A DNA stretch of 64,000 nt. It comes from CAKZNE01 sp963976435. GTDB taxonomy: Bacteria > Bacteroidota > Bacteroidia > Flavobacteriales > Schleiferiaceae. This document shows, one piece after another, positions 18,647 to 26,008 of this stretch. How positions within the stretch are numbered: the stretch's first letter is position 1; every line of letters begins with the position of its first letter. The notes beneath the pieces were generated by a model. The model had not been told where the DNA came from. It made no database searches and saw nothing but the letters and a program-made list of their open reading frames with translations. The stretch covers positions 62,001 to 126,000 of the forward strand of contig CAXBKQ010000006.1 of the NCBI GenBank assembly GCA_963976435.1, written 5' to 3'. The position numbers and the translations under genes are program-made.

Positions 18647-19324
18647 ATGCCAAAACACAAAATTGCAGTAATTGGTTTAGGGCGGTTTGGATCCGCTATT
18701 GCAAAAAAACTCTCTGAAAAAAATGCAGAAGTTTTAGCAATTGATTTAGATGAAGAAAAAGTGGTAGCCATTGCAGACCATGTTGCCTATTCGGTAGCCT
18801 TAGACTCTACAGAAGCAAAAAATTTGATGGCCCAAAACATCCAGGAAATGGATGCTGTAGTTGTGGCTATAGGAACAAACTACCAGGGATTATTGCTAAC
18901 CACCTTTGTTTTACAAGAGCTAAATGTTAAGCGAATTATTGTTAGAGCTCAAGATCAAAATCAAAGGAGGATACTTCAAAAAATGGGTATCACAGAAATC
19001 CTTTCTCCAGAAGATGAGGTTAGTAATAATGTTGCTGAGCAATTAGTTAATCCAAGTGTATTGATGTGCATGCAACTCCCCGACAATTACGAAATTGTAG
19101 AGGTTAAAGCACCAAGGGCCATGAACAACAGAACCATGGCTGATATTGATTTGCGAGGGAAGTATAAAATTAATTTAGTTACGCTTTTAAGGCAAGGTGA
19201 AAAGGATAAAAAATACCATATCATTGGTGTTCCTCAGCCGGAAACCGTAGTTCAGCAAAATGATATTATCGTTTTATTCGGTACTTCTCCGAATATTAAT
19301 CGTTTTATTGAAATCAATAATTAA
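18647..19324 (+). CDS. TrkA/KtrA-type potassium-channel regulatory protein
   Basis: A 225-residue cytoplasmic gating subunit with an N-terminal RCK-N Rossmann domain (VIGLGRFGSAIAKKL, 8-22; Asp35 at the end of strand 2 for NAD or nucleotide binding) and an RCK-C domain (about 140-222). KtrA-type rings bind nucleotides and open KtrB/TrkH channels. No membrane partner is encoded here. The gene starts 3 bp after the trans-sulfuration gene, so the two are almost certainly co-transcribed, a curious pairing. In Firmicutes RCK-C domains bind c-di-AMP; cdaA occurs 8 kb away, but a link here is inference. Confidence 0.92.
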   Translation: MPKHKIAVIGLGRFGSAIAKKLSEKNAEVLAIDLDEEKVVAIADHVAYSVALDSTEAKNLMAQNIQEMDAVVVAIGTNYQGLLLTTFVLQELNVKRIIVRAQDQNQRRILQKMGITEILSPEDEVSNNVAEQLVNPSVLMCMQLPDNYEIVEVKAPRAMNNRTMADIDLRGKYKINLVTLLRQGEKDKKYHIIGVPQPETVVQQNDIIVLFGTSPNINRFIEINN

Positions 19325-19337
19325 CAAATTCCCTAGG

Positions 19338-20042
19338 ATGAAACAGTTTTTTATCACCGGTAGCAGCTCTGGAATTGGCAAGGCTATAGCCCTAATGGCT
19401 CTGGAAGCAGGACATAAGGTTATTGGAATAAGCCGTAGAAATAGCATTGAGCATGAGAACTATTCACATATGAGTATTGACTTAAACAATATGGATAGTT
19501 ATTTAAAAATAAATTTTGATAGAAATAGAGCTGCCGATTCTCTAATTTTAATCAACAATGCAGGATGGCTTGGTGAGGTTAAACCAGTTTCGGAATTAAA
19601 TCCAGATAAAATAAAAAGGTCTTATCATATCAATTTATTGGCACCATCCATTTTATGTAAAATGTTTATCGACCAAACCCAACAAAGCCACCAGGAAAGA
19701 ATTATTGTAAACATCTCCTCCGGAGCGGGTTCTTACCCTATTGGCAGTTGGAGTACCTATTGTGCGGCAAAGGCTGGTTTGAGTTTGTTTACTGAAGTAA
19801 TGCAGGTAGATCATCCAGACCTTCATTGCTTTGCTATTTCTCCAGGGATAGTAGATACGGAAATGCAAGGAGAAATAAGACGATTGGATCAAAATGATTT
19901 TCCTGATAAACAAAGATTTATAGACTATAAAAACAAGGGGGAGCTTAGCCAACCTGCAGAGGTGGCACAAAAAATTTTAAGAATTGTAAACGATGTAAAA
20001 TTAGCACCTAGTACGGTGTTTTCTTTAAGAGATGTATCTTAG
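19338..20042 (+). CDS. Short-chain dehydrogenase/reductase
   Basis: Classical SDR, 234 residues. The cofactor loop TGSSSGIG (7-14), NNAG (73-76), catalytic Ser near 128 (NISSG), and Tyr141 with Lys145 in YCAAK are all present. The Arg pair after strand 2 (ISRRN) suggests NADPH preference. I chose ATG 19338, 13 bp after the RCK stop, because the glycine-rich loop then begins at the normal position; an upstream in-frame start at 19260 would overlap the RCK gene. The substrate is not predictable. Confidence 0.92.
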   Translation: MKQFFITGSSSGIGKAIALMALEAGHKVIGISRRNSIEHENYSHMSIDLNNMDSYLKINFDRNRAADSLILINNAGWLGEVKPVSELNPDKIKRSYHINLLAPSILCKMFIDQTQQSHQERIIVNISSGAGSYPIGSWSTYCAAKAGLSLFTEVMQVDHPDLHCFAISPGIVDTEMQGEIRRLDQNDFPDKQRFIDYKNKGELSQPAEVAQKILRIVNDVKLAPSTVFSLRDVS

Positions 20043-20061
20043 CCTCAATAAATTAATCTAT

Positions 20062-20568
20062 ATGAAAAAGATTTTCCTATTCTCCTTTATCGCACTCTGC
20101 CTAATTTCCTGCCGTAAAAAATCTGAAGATGATGGAGGAACAAGTAGCAACCCTAACACCTTTGAAAATCGCATCGTAGGAACCTGGACACTTACCGGAA
20201 TTGACTACGACACAGAATTGCCTTCGATAATTCCTGGTCAACCGCCAACACAACTGGCAGGTTCTGCAGAAAATGTTACCGGAACATTTAATATTAATAG
20301 CAATCCAAATACCATTTCCTATGATTATAGCTTTGACGTTGCCATTAATGGTATAGGTTCTATTCCTATCAATACTCAAGAAAGTGGAACCTGGACTTTA
20401 AGCAGCGACGAAACTATAATTTTCCTACAATTGGATAATGGAGAGACAAGTCAGCTTAAAATATTAGAAGATAGCGAAAGCAAACAGGTTTACGAAACTA
20501 CTGTTGTTGAAGAAGCTCCTGTAGTTGGTGATATTGATATTTTAACCAAAATCACCATGACCAAATAA
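20062..20568 (+). CDS. Lipocalin-like lipoprotein
   Basis: A 168-residue protein with a lipoprotein signal peptide and lipobox ALCLISC (lipidated Cys17 expected), then a Gly/Ser/Asn-rich tether and a beta-rich domain that begins NRIVGTWTLTGIDYD. That W-T-L start, with later GTWTLSSDE, resembles the lipocalin-like domains common in Bacteroidota lipoproteins. I preferred ATG 20062 to an upstream in-frame ATG at 20032, because the signal peptide then starts MKKIFLFS. It is the last gene before a strong terminator. Confidence 0.8.
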   Translation: MKKIFLFSFIALCLISCRKKSEDDGGTSSNPNTFENRIVGTWTLTGIDYDTELPSIIPGQPPTQLAGSAENVTGTFNINSNPNTISYDYSFDVAINGIGSIPINTQESGTWTLSSDETIIFLQLDNGETSQLKILEDSESKQVYETTVVEEAPVVGDIDILTKITMTK

Positions 20569-20594
20569 AATTTAGTCACACAATCGAATTCATT

Positions 20595-20624
20595 AAGCTC
20601 TGCCAATTGGCGGAGCTTTTTTTA
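20595..20624 (+). terminator. Rho-independent terminator after the lipoprotein gene
   Basis: The stem AAGCTCTGCC / GGCGGAGCTT (one G-U pair, loop AATT) is followed by seven T residues. It closes the run that begins at 17477. Confidence 0.88.
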
Positions 20625-20725
20625 TTGTTTCATCTATTGCATTTTGACTTCCGAATGGTGATAAAAAGAAATTGTACTTTTTTTATTCAGAGGAGAGCTA
20701 TAAATGAAAAGTTATGAGATATAGC

Positions 20726-21298
20726 TTAAAACCTCACATCAAAGGTGCCTTGGCGAATTTTTAAAGAATCTAAACTATCGTTTACATTTACCATATCGGC
20801 AGAGAATTTCCCTGAAGCTATTCGGTTAATCGTATCAAACTTTGAAAAAATCAACCAAGAGTTGACATTTCCAATCGATTGAAAGGACTTAAAATCTTCA
20901 AGCCTATCATCTGGAGGCTCAATAATATAATTCAGATAGGTGCCCGAATACCTAAAGCTATCCAACACGACAGTATCAAAATGAAAACTATTTTCAACGT
21001 ATATTGATAAAACTTCAGTATCCGAAGATTCAAATTCACGCCAATGCGTCGCGTGAATATTAAAAGTTTTCGTCCCGTCCTTTTCAAAGAAATCCGAACT
21101 CAGAACACCAGGAGGGTTTATTAGACTATTAGAATAATGCCTTGGGATCCATGGCACGTTGTTAACTAAACAACCCAAGGTAAATGATCCATTTTGGGAG
21201 GTTGGAGGCAATTCTACATTTGCTTTTTCTTCCTTTTTACAACTTGTGAATATTATTAGGAATAGGAAAAAAGTAAAACTTAAGGTTAGAGTTTTCAT
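20726..21298 (-). CDS. Lipoprotein of unknown function
   Basis: A 190-residue protein with an N-terminal hydrophobic segment and lipobox IIFTSC (Cys20), followed by a charged KKEEKANVE tether. The mature part has short beta-type segments such as FTLGCLVNNVPWIPRH and a C-terminal GTFDVRF, like the small DUF-type beta-sandwich lipoproteins frequent in Flavobacteriia. I cannot assign a family with certainty. It is monocistronic and divergent from the Spy-like gene. ATG start at 21298. Confidence 0.75.
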   Translation of the reverse strand: MKTLTLSFTFFLFLIIFTSCKKEEKANVELPPTSQNGSFTLGCLVNNVPWIPRHYSNSLINPPGVLSSDFFEKDGTKTFNIHATHWREFESSDTEVLSIYVENSFHFDTVVLDSFRYSGTYLNYIIEPPDDRLEDFKSFQSIGNVNSWLIFSKFDTINRIASGKFSADMVNVNDSLDSLKIRQGTFDVRF

Positions 21299-21404
21299 GA
21301 TTCTTCTTTTGACAATTCCAATATATATATTTTAATGATTTAAATTAAGGAGGCTTTCATTAATAAAGGACCATTGTAATTTATTGTGAAGACCAATATC
21401 TAAG

Positions 21405-21427
21405 GAAGAGCAATTAAAAAGCTCTTC
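21405..21427. other. Hairpin in the divergent intergenic region
   Basis: A perfect 7-bp inverted repeat, GAAGAGC at 21405-21411 and GCTCTTC at 21421-21427, lies between two divergent genes. There is no T-tract on either side, so it is not a standard terminator. It could be an operator or a leader structure; function is unknown. Confidence 0.35.
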
Positions 21428-21531
21428 TTGCAGACACTCTGTCGAAACGAAACAATTTTTAACAAAGCTTTAAGTTTTCGAAATTAAACCTTGGTTGAAC
21501 TTCTAGGTCAAAGCAGCAAATAGAATAAATA

Positions 21532-21924
21532 ATGAAAGCAAAAAACATCCTTGTCCTACTATTAGTTGTAGCAATTAATACTGTAGGATTCGCCCAAAAG
21601 GGGAAAGAAAAAGATCCCGAAAAGATGGCGCAAATGGTTACCGAAAAAATGACGAAAAAATTGGAATTGACCGAAGACCAACAAAAAGCTGTTTATGAAG
21701 CCAATTTAAAAATGCTGAAAGAAAAGCAGGAAATCCAAAAACAGATGAAGGCCAATAGAGAGGCTCATAAAGCAGAATTATCCAAAGTTTTGAGCGAAGA
21801 ACAAATGGCCAAATTGGAGAAAAAGATGGAAGGCAGAAAAGAAGGTAGAGAAAGGAAATTCCGAAAACGTCGGATAAGAAAAGCCGAAAAGGAGATATAT
21901 AAAACAGAGGTTGAAGACCAATAG
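21532..21924 (+). CDS. Small Spy/CpxP-like secreted helical protein
   Basis: A 130-residue protein with a Sec signal peptide (about 1-21, ending GFAQ) and a highly charged helical mature part. The segment TEKMTKKLELTEDQQKAVYE followed by a Lys/Glu-rich helix and SEEQMAKLEKKM is the pattern of the DUF4890/Spy-like periplasmic proteins of Bacteroidota, in which an LTxxQ-type motif is typical. Spy and CpxP are envelope-stress chaperones; this role is inferred. The gene is single and followed at once by a terminator. Confidence 0.78.
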   Translation: MKAKNILVLLLVVAINTVGFAQKGKEKDPEKMAQMVTEKMTKKLELTEDQQKAVYEANLKMLKEKQEIQKQMKANREAHKAELSKVLSEEQMAKLEKKMEGRKEGRERKFRKRRIRKAEKEIYKTEVEDQ

Positions 21925-21944
21925 GAATTGGTTTGGTTTGGTTG

Positions 21945-21969
21945 AAACCCCGCTTAGGCGGGGTTTTTT
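21945..21969 (+). terminator. Rho-independent terminator after the Spy-like gene
   Basis: AAACCCCGC, loop TTAG, GCGGGGTTT then further T residues: a GC-rich stem of at least 8 bp with a T-tract, 21 bp after the stop codon. Confidence 0.92.
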
Positions 21970-22082
21970 GTTTTCCGGCAAATTGGATAATAACACTTTT
22001 TTTAGGGGAGAAAGAAAAGGAAAACAGTAATTACTTTAATTTGCAAAGAAATTTTAGGAATAGTAATTCCTAATTACCACTA

Positions 22083-23642
22083 ATGAATATTAGCATTCTT
22101 ATGCAAGAGAAAATAGACCTACTGAACAAACTTATTGATGAAGCCCAGCTGGGAGGGGGAGAAAAAAGGATAGAATCACAGCATAAAAAAGGCAAGCTTA
22201 CAGCTCGTGAGCGTGTTCACTTTTTGATGGATGAAGGAAGTTTTGAAGAAATAGGGATGCTGGTAACTCACCGCTCAACAGATTTTGGTCTTGATAAACA
22301 AAAAATTCTTGGGGATGGTGTTGTAACAGGATATGGGAATGTTGATGGTAGGTTAACCTATGTTTTCGCACAAGATTTTACAGTTTTAGGAGGTTCTCTT
22401 GCCGAGGCTCATGCCGAAAAAATTTGCAAGATTATGGACTTAGCCATGAAAAATGGTGCTCCATTAATTGGCTTAAATGATTCTGGTGGTGCTCGAATTC
22501 AGGAAGGTGTAGTGTCACTAGGTGGATATGCTGATATATTTTATAAAAACACTTTATCTAGTGGTGTGATACCACAGATTTCTGCGATAATGGGACCCTG
22601 TGCAGGTGGCGCTGTTTATTCACCTGCTCTTACAGATTTTATTATGATGGTTGAAAATACCTCTTATATGTTTGTTACTGGGCCAAACGTGGTAAAAACT
22701 GTTACCCACGAAGAAGTAAGCTCCGAAGATTTAGGAGGTGCTTCTGCTCATTCTACAAAATCTGGGGTTACACATTTTACCTATGAAAATGAGATTGCCT
22801 GTATTAATGGGATTAAAAAATTATTAAAATATATTCCTCAAAATTGTGAGGAAAATGCACCTTCCCAACAATATGAAGGAGGAGATGAAAGCAGGCCTAG
22901 TTTAAATGAAATCATTCCTGATAATCCCAACCAACCCTACGATATTAGGGAGGTGATAGAAACCACAATTGACGAAGGAAGTTTCCACGAAGTGCATAAG
23001 GATTTTGCCGAAAATATTGTTGTTGGATTTGGACATCTGGGCGGCAGATCCATAGGAATTGTGGCTAACCAACCGGCTTATCTTGCAGGGGTCTTAGATA
23101 TTCAAAGCTCTACCAAAGCGGCGCGGTTTGTTCGTTTTTGCGATTGCTTTAATATTCCTCTATTAGTATTTGAAGATGTTCCAGGATTTTTACCGGGAAC
23201 GGACCAGGAGTGGAATGCCATTATTACCAATGGTGCCAAACTGCTATATGCTTTTAGCGAAGCCACCGTACCTAGAATCACTGTGATTACCAGAAAGGCA
23301 TATGGCGGCGCTTACGATGTGATGAACTCTAAACATATTGGAGCCGATATGAACTTTGCTTGGCCTAGCGCGGAAATTGCCGTAATGGGAGCCAAAGGGG
23401 CAGCAGAAATAATATTCAAAAAAGAAATCAAAACTGCGGAAGATCCTGAGGCCAAATGGAAAGAAAAGGAGATGGAATATGGAGAAATATTTGCCAATCC
23501 ATATCGCGCTGCAGCGAGAGGCTATATTGATGAGGTTATTCGTCCAGATCAAACAAGAGAGAAATTGATCAAAGCTTTTAGGATGCTTGAAAACAAAGCA
23601 ACAAGCCTCCCTAAAAAGAAACATGGAAATATTCCTCTATAA
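22083..23642 (+). CDS. Acyl-CoA carboxylase carboxyltransferase (beta) subunit
   Basis: Biotin-dependent carboxyltransferase of the propionyl-CoA carboxylase / methylmalonyl-CoA decarboxylase class. The 519 residues contain two crotonase-like halves. N-half motifs are KLTARERVHFLMDEGSFEE (38-56), NDSGGARIQEG (132-142) and GPCAGGAVYSPALTDF (171-186); the C-half has DVPGFLPGTDQEWNAII and RKAYGGAYDVM. No biotin carboxylase or carrier gene is adjacent; accB and accC occur in the fatty-acid cluster at 56.7-58.5 kb and could serve it. Substrate (acetyl- or propionyl-CoA) cannot be decided by eye. ATG 22083 was used; ATG 22101 is a plausible alternative. Confidence 0.93.
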   Translation: MNISILMQEKIDLLNKLIDEAQLGGGEKRIESQHKKGKLTARERVHFLMDEGSFEEIGMLVTHRSTDFGLDKQKILGDGVVTGYGNVDGRLTYVFAQDFTVLGGSLAEAHAEKICKIMDLAMKNGAPLIGLNDSGGARIQEGVVSLGGYADIFYKNTLSSGVIPQISAIMGPCAGGAVYSPALTDFIMMVENTSYMFVTGPNVVKTVTHEEVSSEDLGGASAHSTKSGVTHFTYENEIACINGIKKLLKYIPQNCEENAPSQQYEGGDESRPSLNEIIPDNPNQPYDIREVIETTIDEGSFHEVHKDFAENIVVGFGHLGGRSIGIVANQPAYLAGVLDIQSSTKAARFVRFCDCFNIPLLVFEDVPGFLPGTDQEWNAIITNGAKLLYAFSEATVPRITVITRKAYGGAYDVMNSKHIGADMNFAWPSAEIAVMGAKGAAEIIFKKEIKTAEDPEAKWKEKEMEYGEIFANPYRAAARGYIDEVIRPDQTREKLIKAFRMLENKATSLPKKKHGNIPL

Positions 23643-23701
23643 TTTTAATCTTCTAGCAACCTTTAAGGGAAAGTAAACATCATTTCATCAAACTAAACAG
23701 A

Positions 23702-24523
23702 ATGATGAAAAATTTACTTATCCCAATTATTGCAATTTTTTGTGGAGCAAACCTTTCCGCTCAAAACTATATTTCCTTAGGAGGAGATGGATCTGGCGAT
23801 GACCATTATATGGATGCCAAAGAAATTACCTATTCCATAAATTCTGGACAAGATTCTGTATTCATTAGAATCCACACCTATAATCCCAGAGGAAATGATT
23901 TTGGCTATGCCCTCGCCATCGATACCAACTTAAATACACAAGATGGATATATGATGGCCCAAAACAGTTTGAAAAATCAAACTCCAAATACATCTATGAG
24001 CTATGATGTAGCACTCTATGCTTATCAAAATGGATTCTTCCCTACTGTTTACACAGAGTCTTATGATGGAAATGCTAGCCCTAGTAACATTAGTTTCGAT
24101 TTTGATACTACCGATAGCCATTTTGCCACCTTTAAAATTCCTTTAAACCAAATTGGTGGGAATTATGATTTTAATATTATTGCTTTTACAGGCTCATTTG
24201 ATATTAGTCCGGCAGGCGCAGGCCCTGGGGATGCAATGCCAGATGCTAGTTTTTCCAGCCTAAGGACTTCGGAGCTCTCCTCTTTAAAATTGAAGTCTTC
24301 AAGCTTCTCCGTTTATCCTAATCCAGCAAAAAATGAAATTTCTATTGATGAAAATTATGGGGGAAGCAACTTCGAACTATTGGATATGAGTGGTAAAAAA
24401 ATAATGGACATAAAAGCGGAAGGAACTACCAGGATTTCTATAGCCCATCTTAAAAATGGAGTTTATTTTTTGAGAAATAGCAGCAAGCCATCCGAGGTGG
24501 TGAAACTTTTTGTAGAGAATTAA
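23702..24523 (+). CDS. Type IX-secreted protein with type A sorting domain
   Basis: A 273-residue protein with a signal peptide (about 1-21, ending LSAQ), a beta-rich passenger that begins YISLGGDGSGDDHYMDAKEI, and a C-terminal sorting domain of about 75 residues starting FSVYPNPAKNEISID with GKKIMDI, LKNGVYFLR and a final VVKLFVEN. These are hallmarks of the type IX type A C-terminal domain. The passenger resembles no enzyme I recognise. It is followed by a terminator. Confidence 0.85.
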   Translation: MMKNLLIPIIAIFCGANLSAQNYISLGGDGSGDDHYMDAKEITYSINSGQDSVFIRIHTYNPRGNDFGYALAIDTNLNTQDGYMMAQNSLKNQTPNTSMSYDVALYAYQNGFFPTVYTESYDGNASPSNISFDFDTTDSHFATFKIPLNQIGGNYDFNIIAFTGSFDISPAGAGPGDAMPDASFSSLRTSELSSLKLKSSSFSVYPNPAKNEISIDENYGGSNFELLDMSGKKIMDIKAEGTTRISIAHLKNGVYFLRNSSKPSEVVKLFVEN

Positions 24524-24601
24524 TCTAAGCCAAAAAACTCTCTACTCCTAAGGGAAAAAATTCCCTAAAAATGCTGAGCCTTTTGGGTTCTTGTGTTTGG
24601 A

Positions 24602-24629
24602 AAATGCTCTGGTTTCAGAGCATTTTTTT
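24602..24629 (+). terminator. Rho-independent terminator after the type IX cargo gene
   Basis: AAATGCTCTG, loop GTTT, CAGAGCATTT followed by T residues: a perfect 10-bp stem. Confidence 0.9.
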
Positions 24630-24707
24630 ATTGTAGGTGGCCCTTGCGATTTGGCAATTCATATCATTTTATACTTATCTTCGTTAGACATATAAAACTT
24701 AAATATT

Positions 24708-25331
24708 ATGAAAAAATTCTTAGCCGGTATTTTAGCTGCAGGCTTAATATTCACCGCCTTTTCCTTTTCAAAAAATGAATTATTAGGGATTGGAGAAAAG
24801 GCTCCTCTGATGGATACAAAAATGCCGGATGTTTCTGGTAAAGAGTACTCCTTAAATGATTTGAAAAAAGAAAATGGACTACTGGTTATATTTTCTTGCA
24901 ACACCTGCCCTTATGTTATTGCTTGGGAAGACACTTATCCAGAATTAGGGAAATTAACCCAATCCAATAATGTTGGAATGGCATTGGTAAATAGCAATGA
25001 GGCGAAAAGAAATGGTGATGATTCTATGGATGAAATGAAAAATCATTTTAAAAAGGCAGGGTATAATTCTGCTTATGTTATAGATTCTAAAAGTATGTTG
25101 GCCGATGCTTTTGGTGCTAGAACTACTCCTCATGTTTATCTTTTCAATAGCGATATGGAATTAGTTTATCGCGGTGCAATTGATAATAAATATGAAACTC
25201 AAGATGATGTTGCTACCAAGTTTTACCTTAATGATGCTATAAATGCTCTTGCAAAAGGTGAAAAAATTAATCCTGCTGAAACGAAACAGACTGGTTGCAG
25301 TATTAAAAGAGTAAGACCCAAAAAGTCCTAA
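24708..25331 (+). CDS. Thioredoxin-like periplasmic redoxin
   Basis: A 207-residue redoxin of the AhpC/TSA-thioredoxin group with an N-terminal signal peptide or anchor (about 3-20). The active-site motif is CNTCPYV (64-70), and cis-Pro is seen in RTTPHVYLF. The domain start IGEKAPLMDTKMPDVSGKEY is typical for this group. The C-terminus ends in a basic tail with one more Cys. The redox partner is unknown. It stands alone between two terminators. Confidence 0.87.
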   Translation: MKKFLAGILAAGLIFTAFSFSKNELLGIGEKAPLMDTKMPDVSGKEYSLNDLKKENGLLVIFSCNTCPYVIAWEDTYPELGKLTQSNNVGMALVNSNEAKRNGDDSMDEMKNHFKKAGYNSAYVIDSKSMLADAFGARTTPHVYLFNSDMELVYRGAIDNKYETQDDVATKFYLNDAINALAKGEKINPAETKQTGCSIKRVRPKKS

Positions 25332-25383
25332 GGCTTCAAGACTTCATACGAACCGAAAATGGTTCTTTGAAATCCAAAATTAA

Positions 25384-25429
25384 AAGCCCAATGAGAATGT
25401 TTTAAGACATTCTAATTGGGCCTTTTTTG
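25384..25429 (+). terminator. Rho-independent terminator after the redoxin gene
   Basis: The long stem AAGCCCAATGAGAATGT / ACATTCTAATTGGGCCTT has one mismatch and one bulge, a loop of TTTAAG and a following T-tract. Confidence 0.88.
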
Positions 25430-25457
25430 TTTTCAGGTGTTTTTAGTCCTTCTTTTA

Positions 25458-25966
25458 CTTTATAACACATCCGTCCTAAATAATTTTAGTCACGGAATTT
25501 TAGATTTGATATTCAGACCTTGAACCAAATAAATTTGTGTTTGACAAATCTAAGCCATATTAATCGAGATTTTCCTTATTACATAAGTTTCAGAAAGGCT
25601 GTTCAATTTTTTTTGGTCAAAACCAATAAGGGAATTATGTTCGGAGCTTATTTTGGCCTTCAAGAAAATGGTGATTTGATTGAAATGGAGTCTTAGGGAG
25701 ATTGGGTAGCTCTGAAGGATGAAGAGATCACCCAACCGAACTTAGGCTCTATGAAAAGCAGATTACCATTTTCTTGTGAGACTTGACCTTATTATTCACC
25801 TGATTTTATTTTAGGGGTGTTCATGAACTCACTCCGTTCGGTTGGTTCGTTTTTGGGTCAACCGACTTTAGGAGCTCATGAGCGACAGCGAATAACCCAA
25901 AAATGAACAGAATTATATCATTTTTTTAGCAATAAATTTTATTTAGGACACATGTGACTTTATAAA
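25458..25966. repeat. Putative small mobile-element remnant with imperfect terminal inverted repeats
   Basis: The left end (25458-25487) shares TTTATAA, CACAT and GTCCTAAATAA in the same order with the reverse complement of the right end (about 25937-25966). Inside lie a hairpin TCGGTTG/CAACCGA (25838-25844 and 25859-25865), the pair GTTCGTTTTTGGGT / ACCCAAAAATGAAC (25845-25858 and 25895-25908, 13 of 14 matching) and a direct repeat beginning CAACCGA (25733 and 25859). No transposase is encoded and I could not define a target-site duplication. This could be a MITE or a decayed insertion sequence, or merely structured non-coding DNA. Confidence 0.4.
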
Positions 25967-26008
25967 AAGTAGCTTATTCATTTAACCCTTTATTCTGAAG
26001 CTTAAATT

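Larger units (their letters stand above)
25332..26008. other. Gene-free 677-bp stretch with a terminator and a repeat-rich block
   Basis: No convincing gene is present; the longest frames are short, unrelated to any family I know and lack good starts. It holds the terminator at 25384-25429. From about 25458 to 25966 there is a block bounded by imperfect inverted repeats, containing internal inverted and direct repeats that are listed separately. Confidence 0.6.

Noticed and set aside
25550..25735. A 61-codon minus-strand frame inside the gene-free block
   Set aside because: No recognisable family, no promoter or good context, and it lies within repeat-rich DNA; chance open frame.
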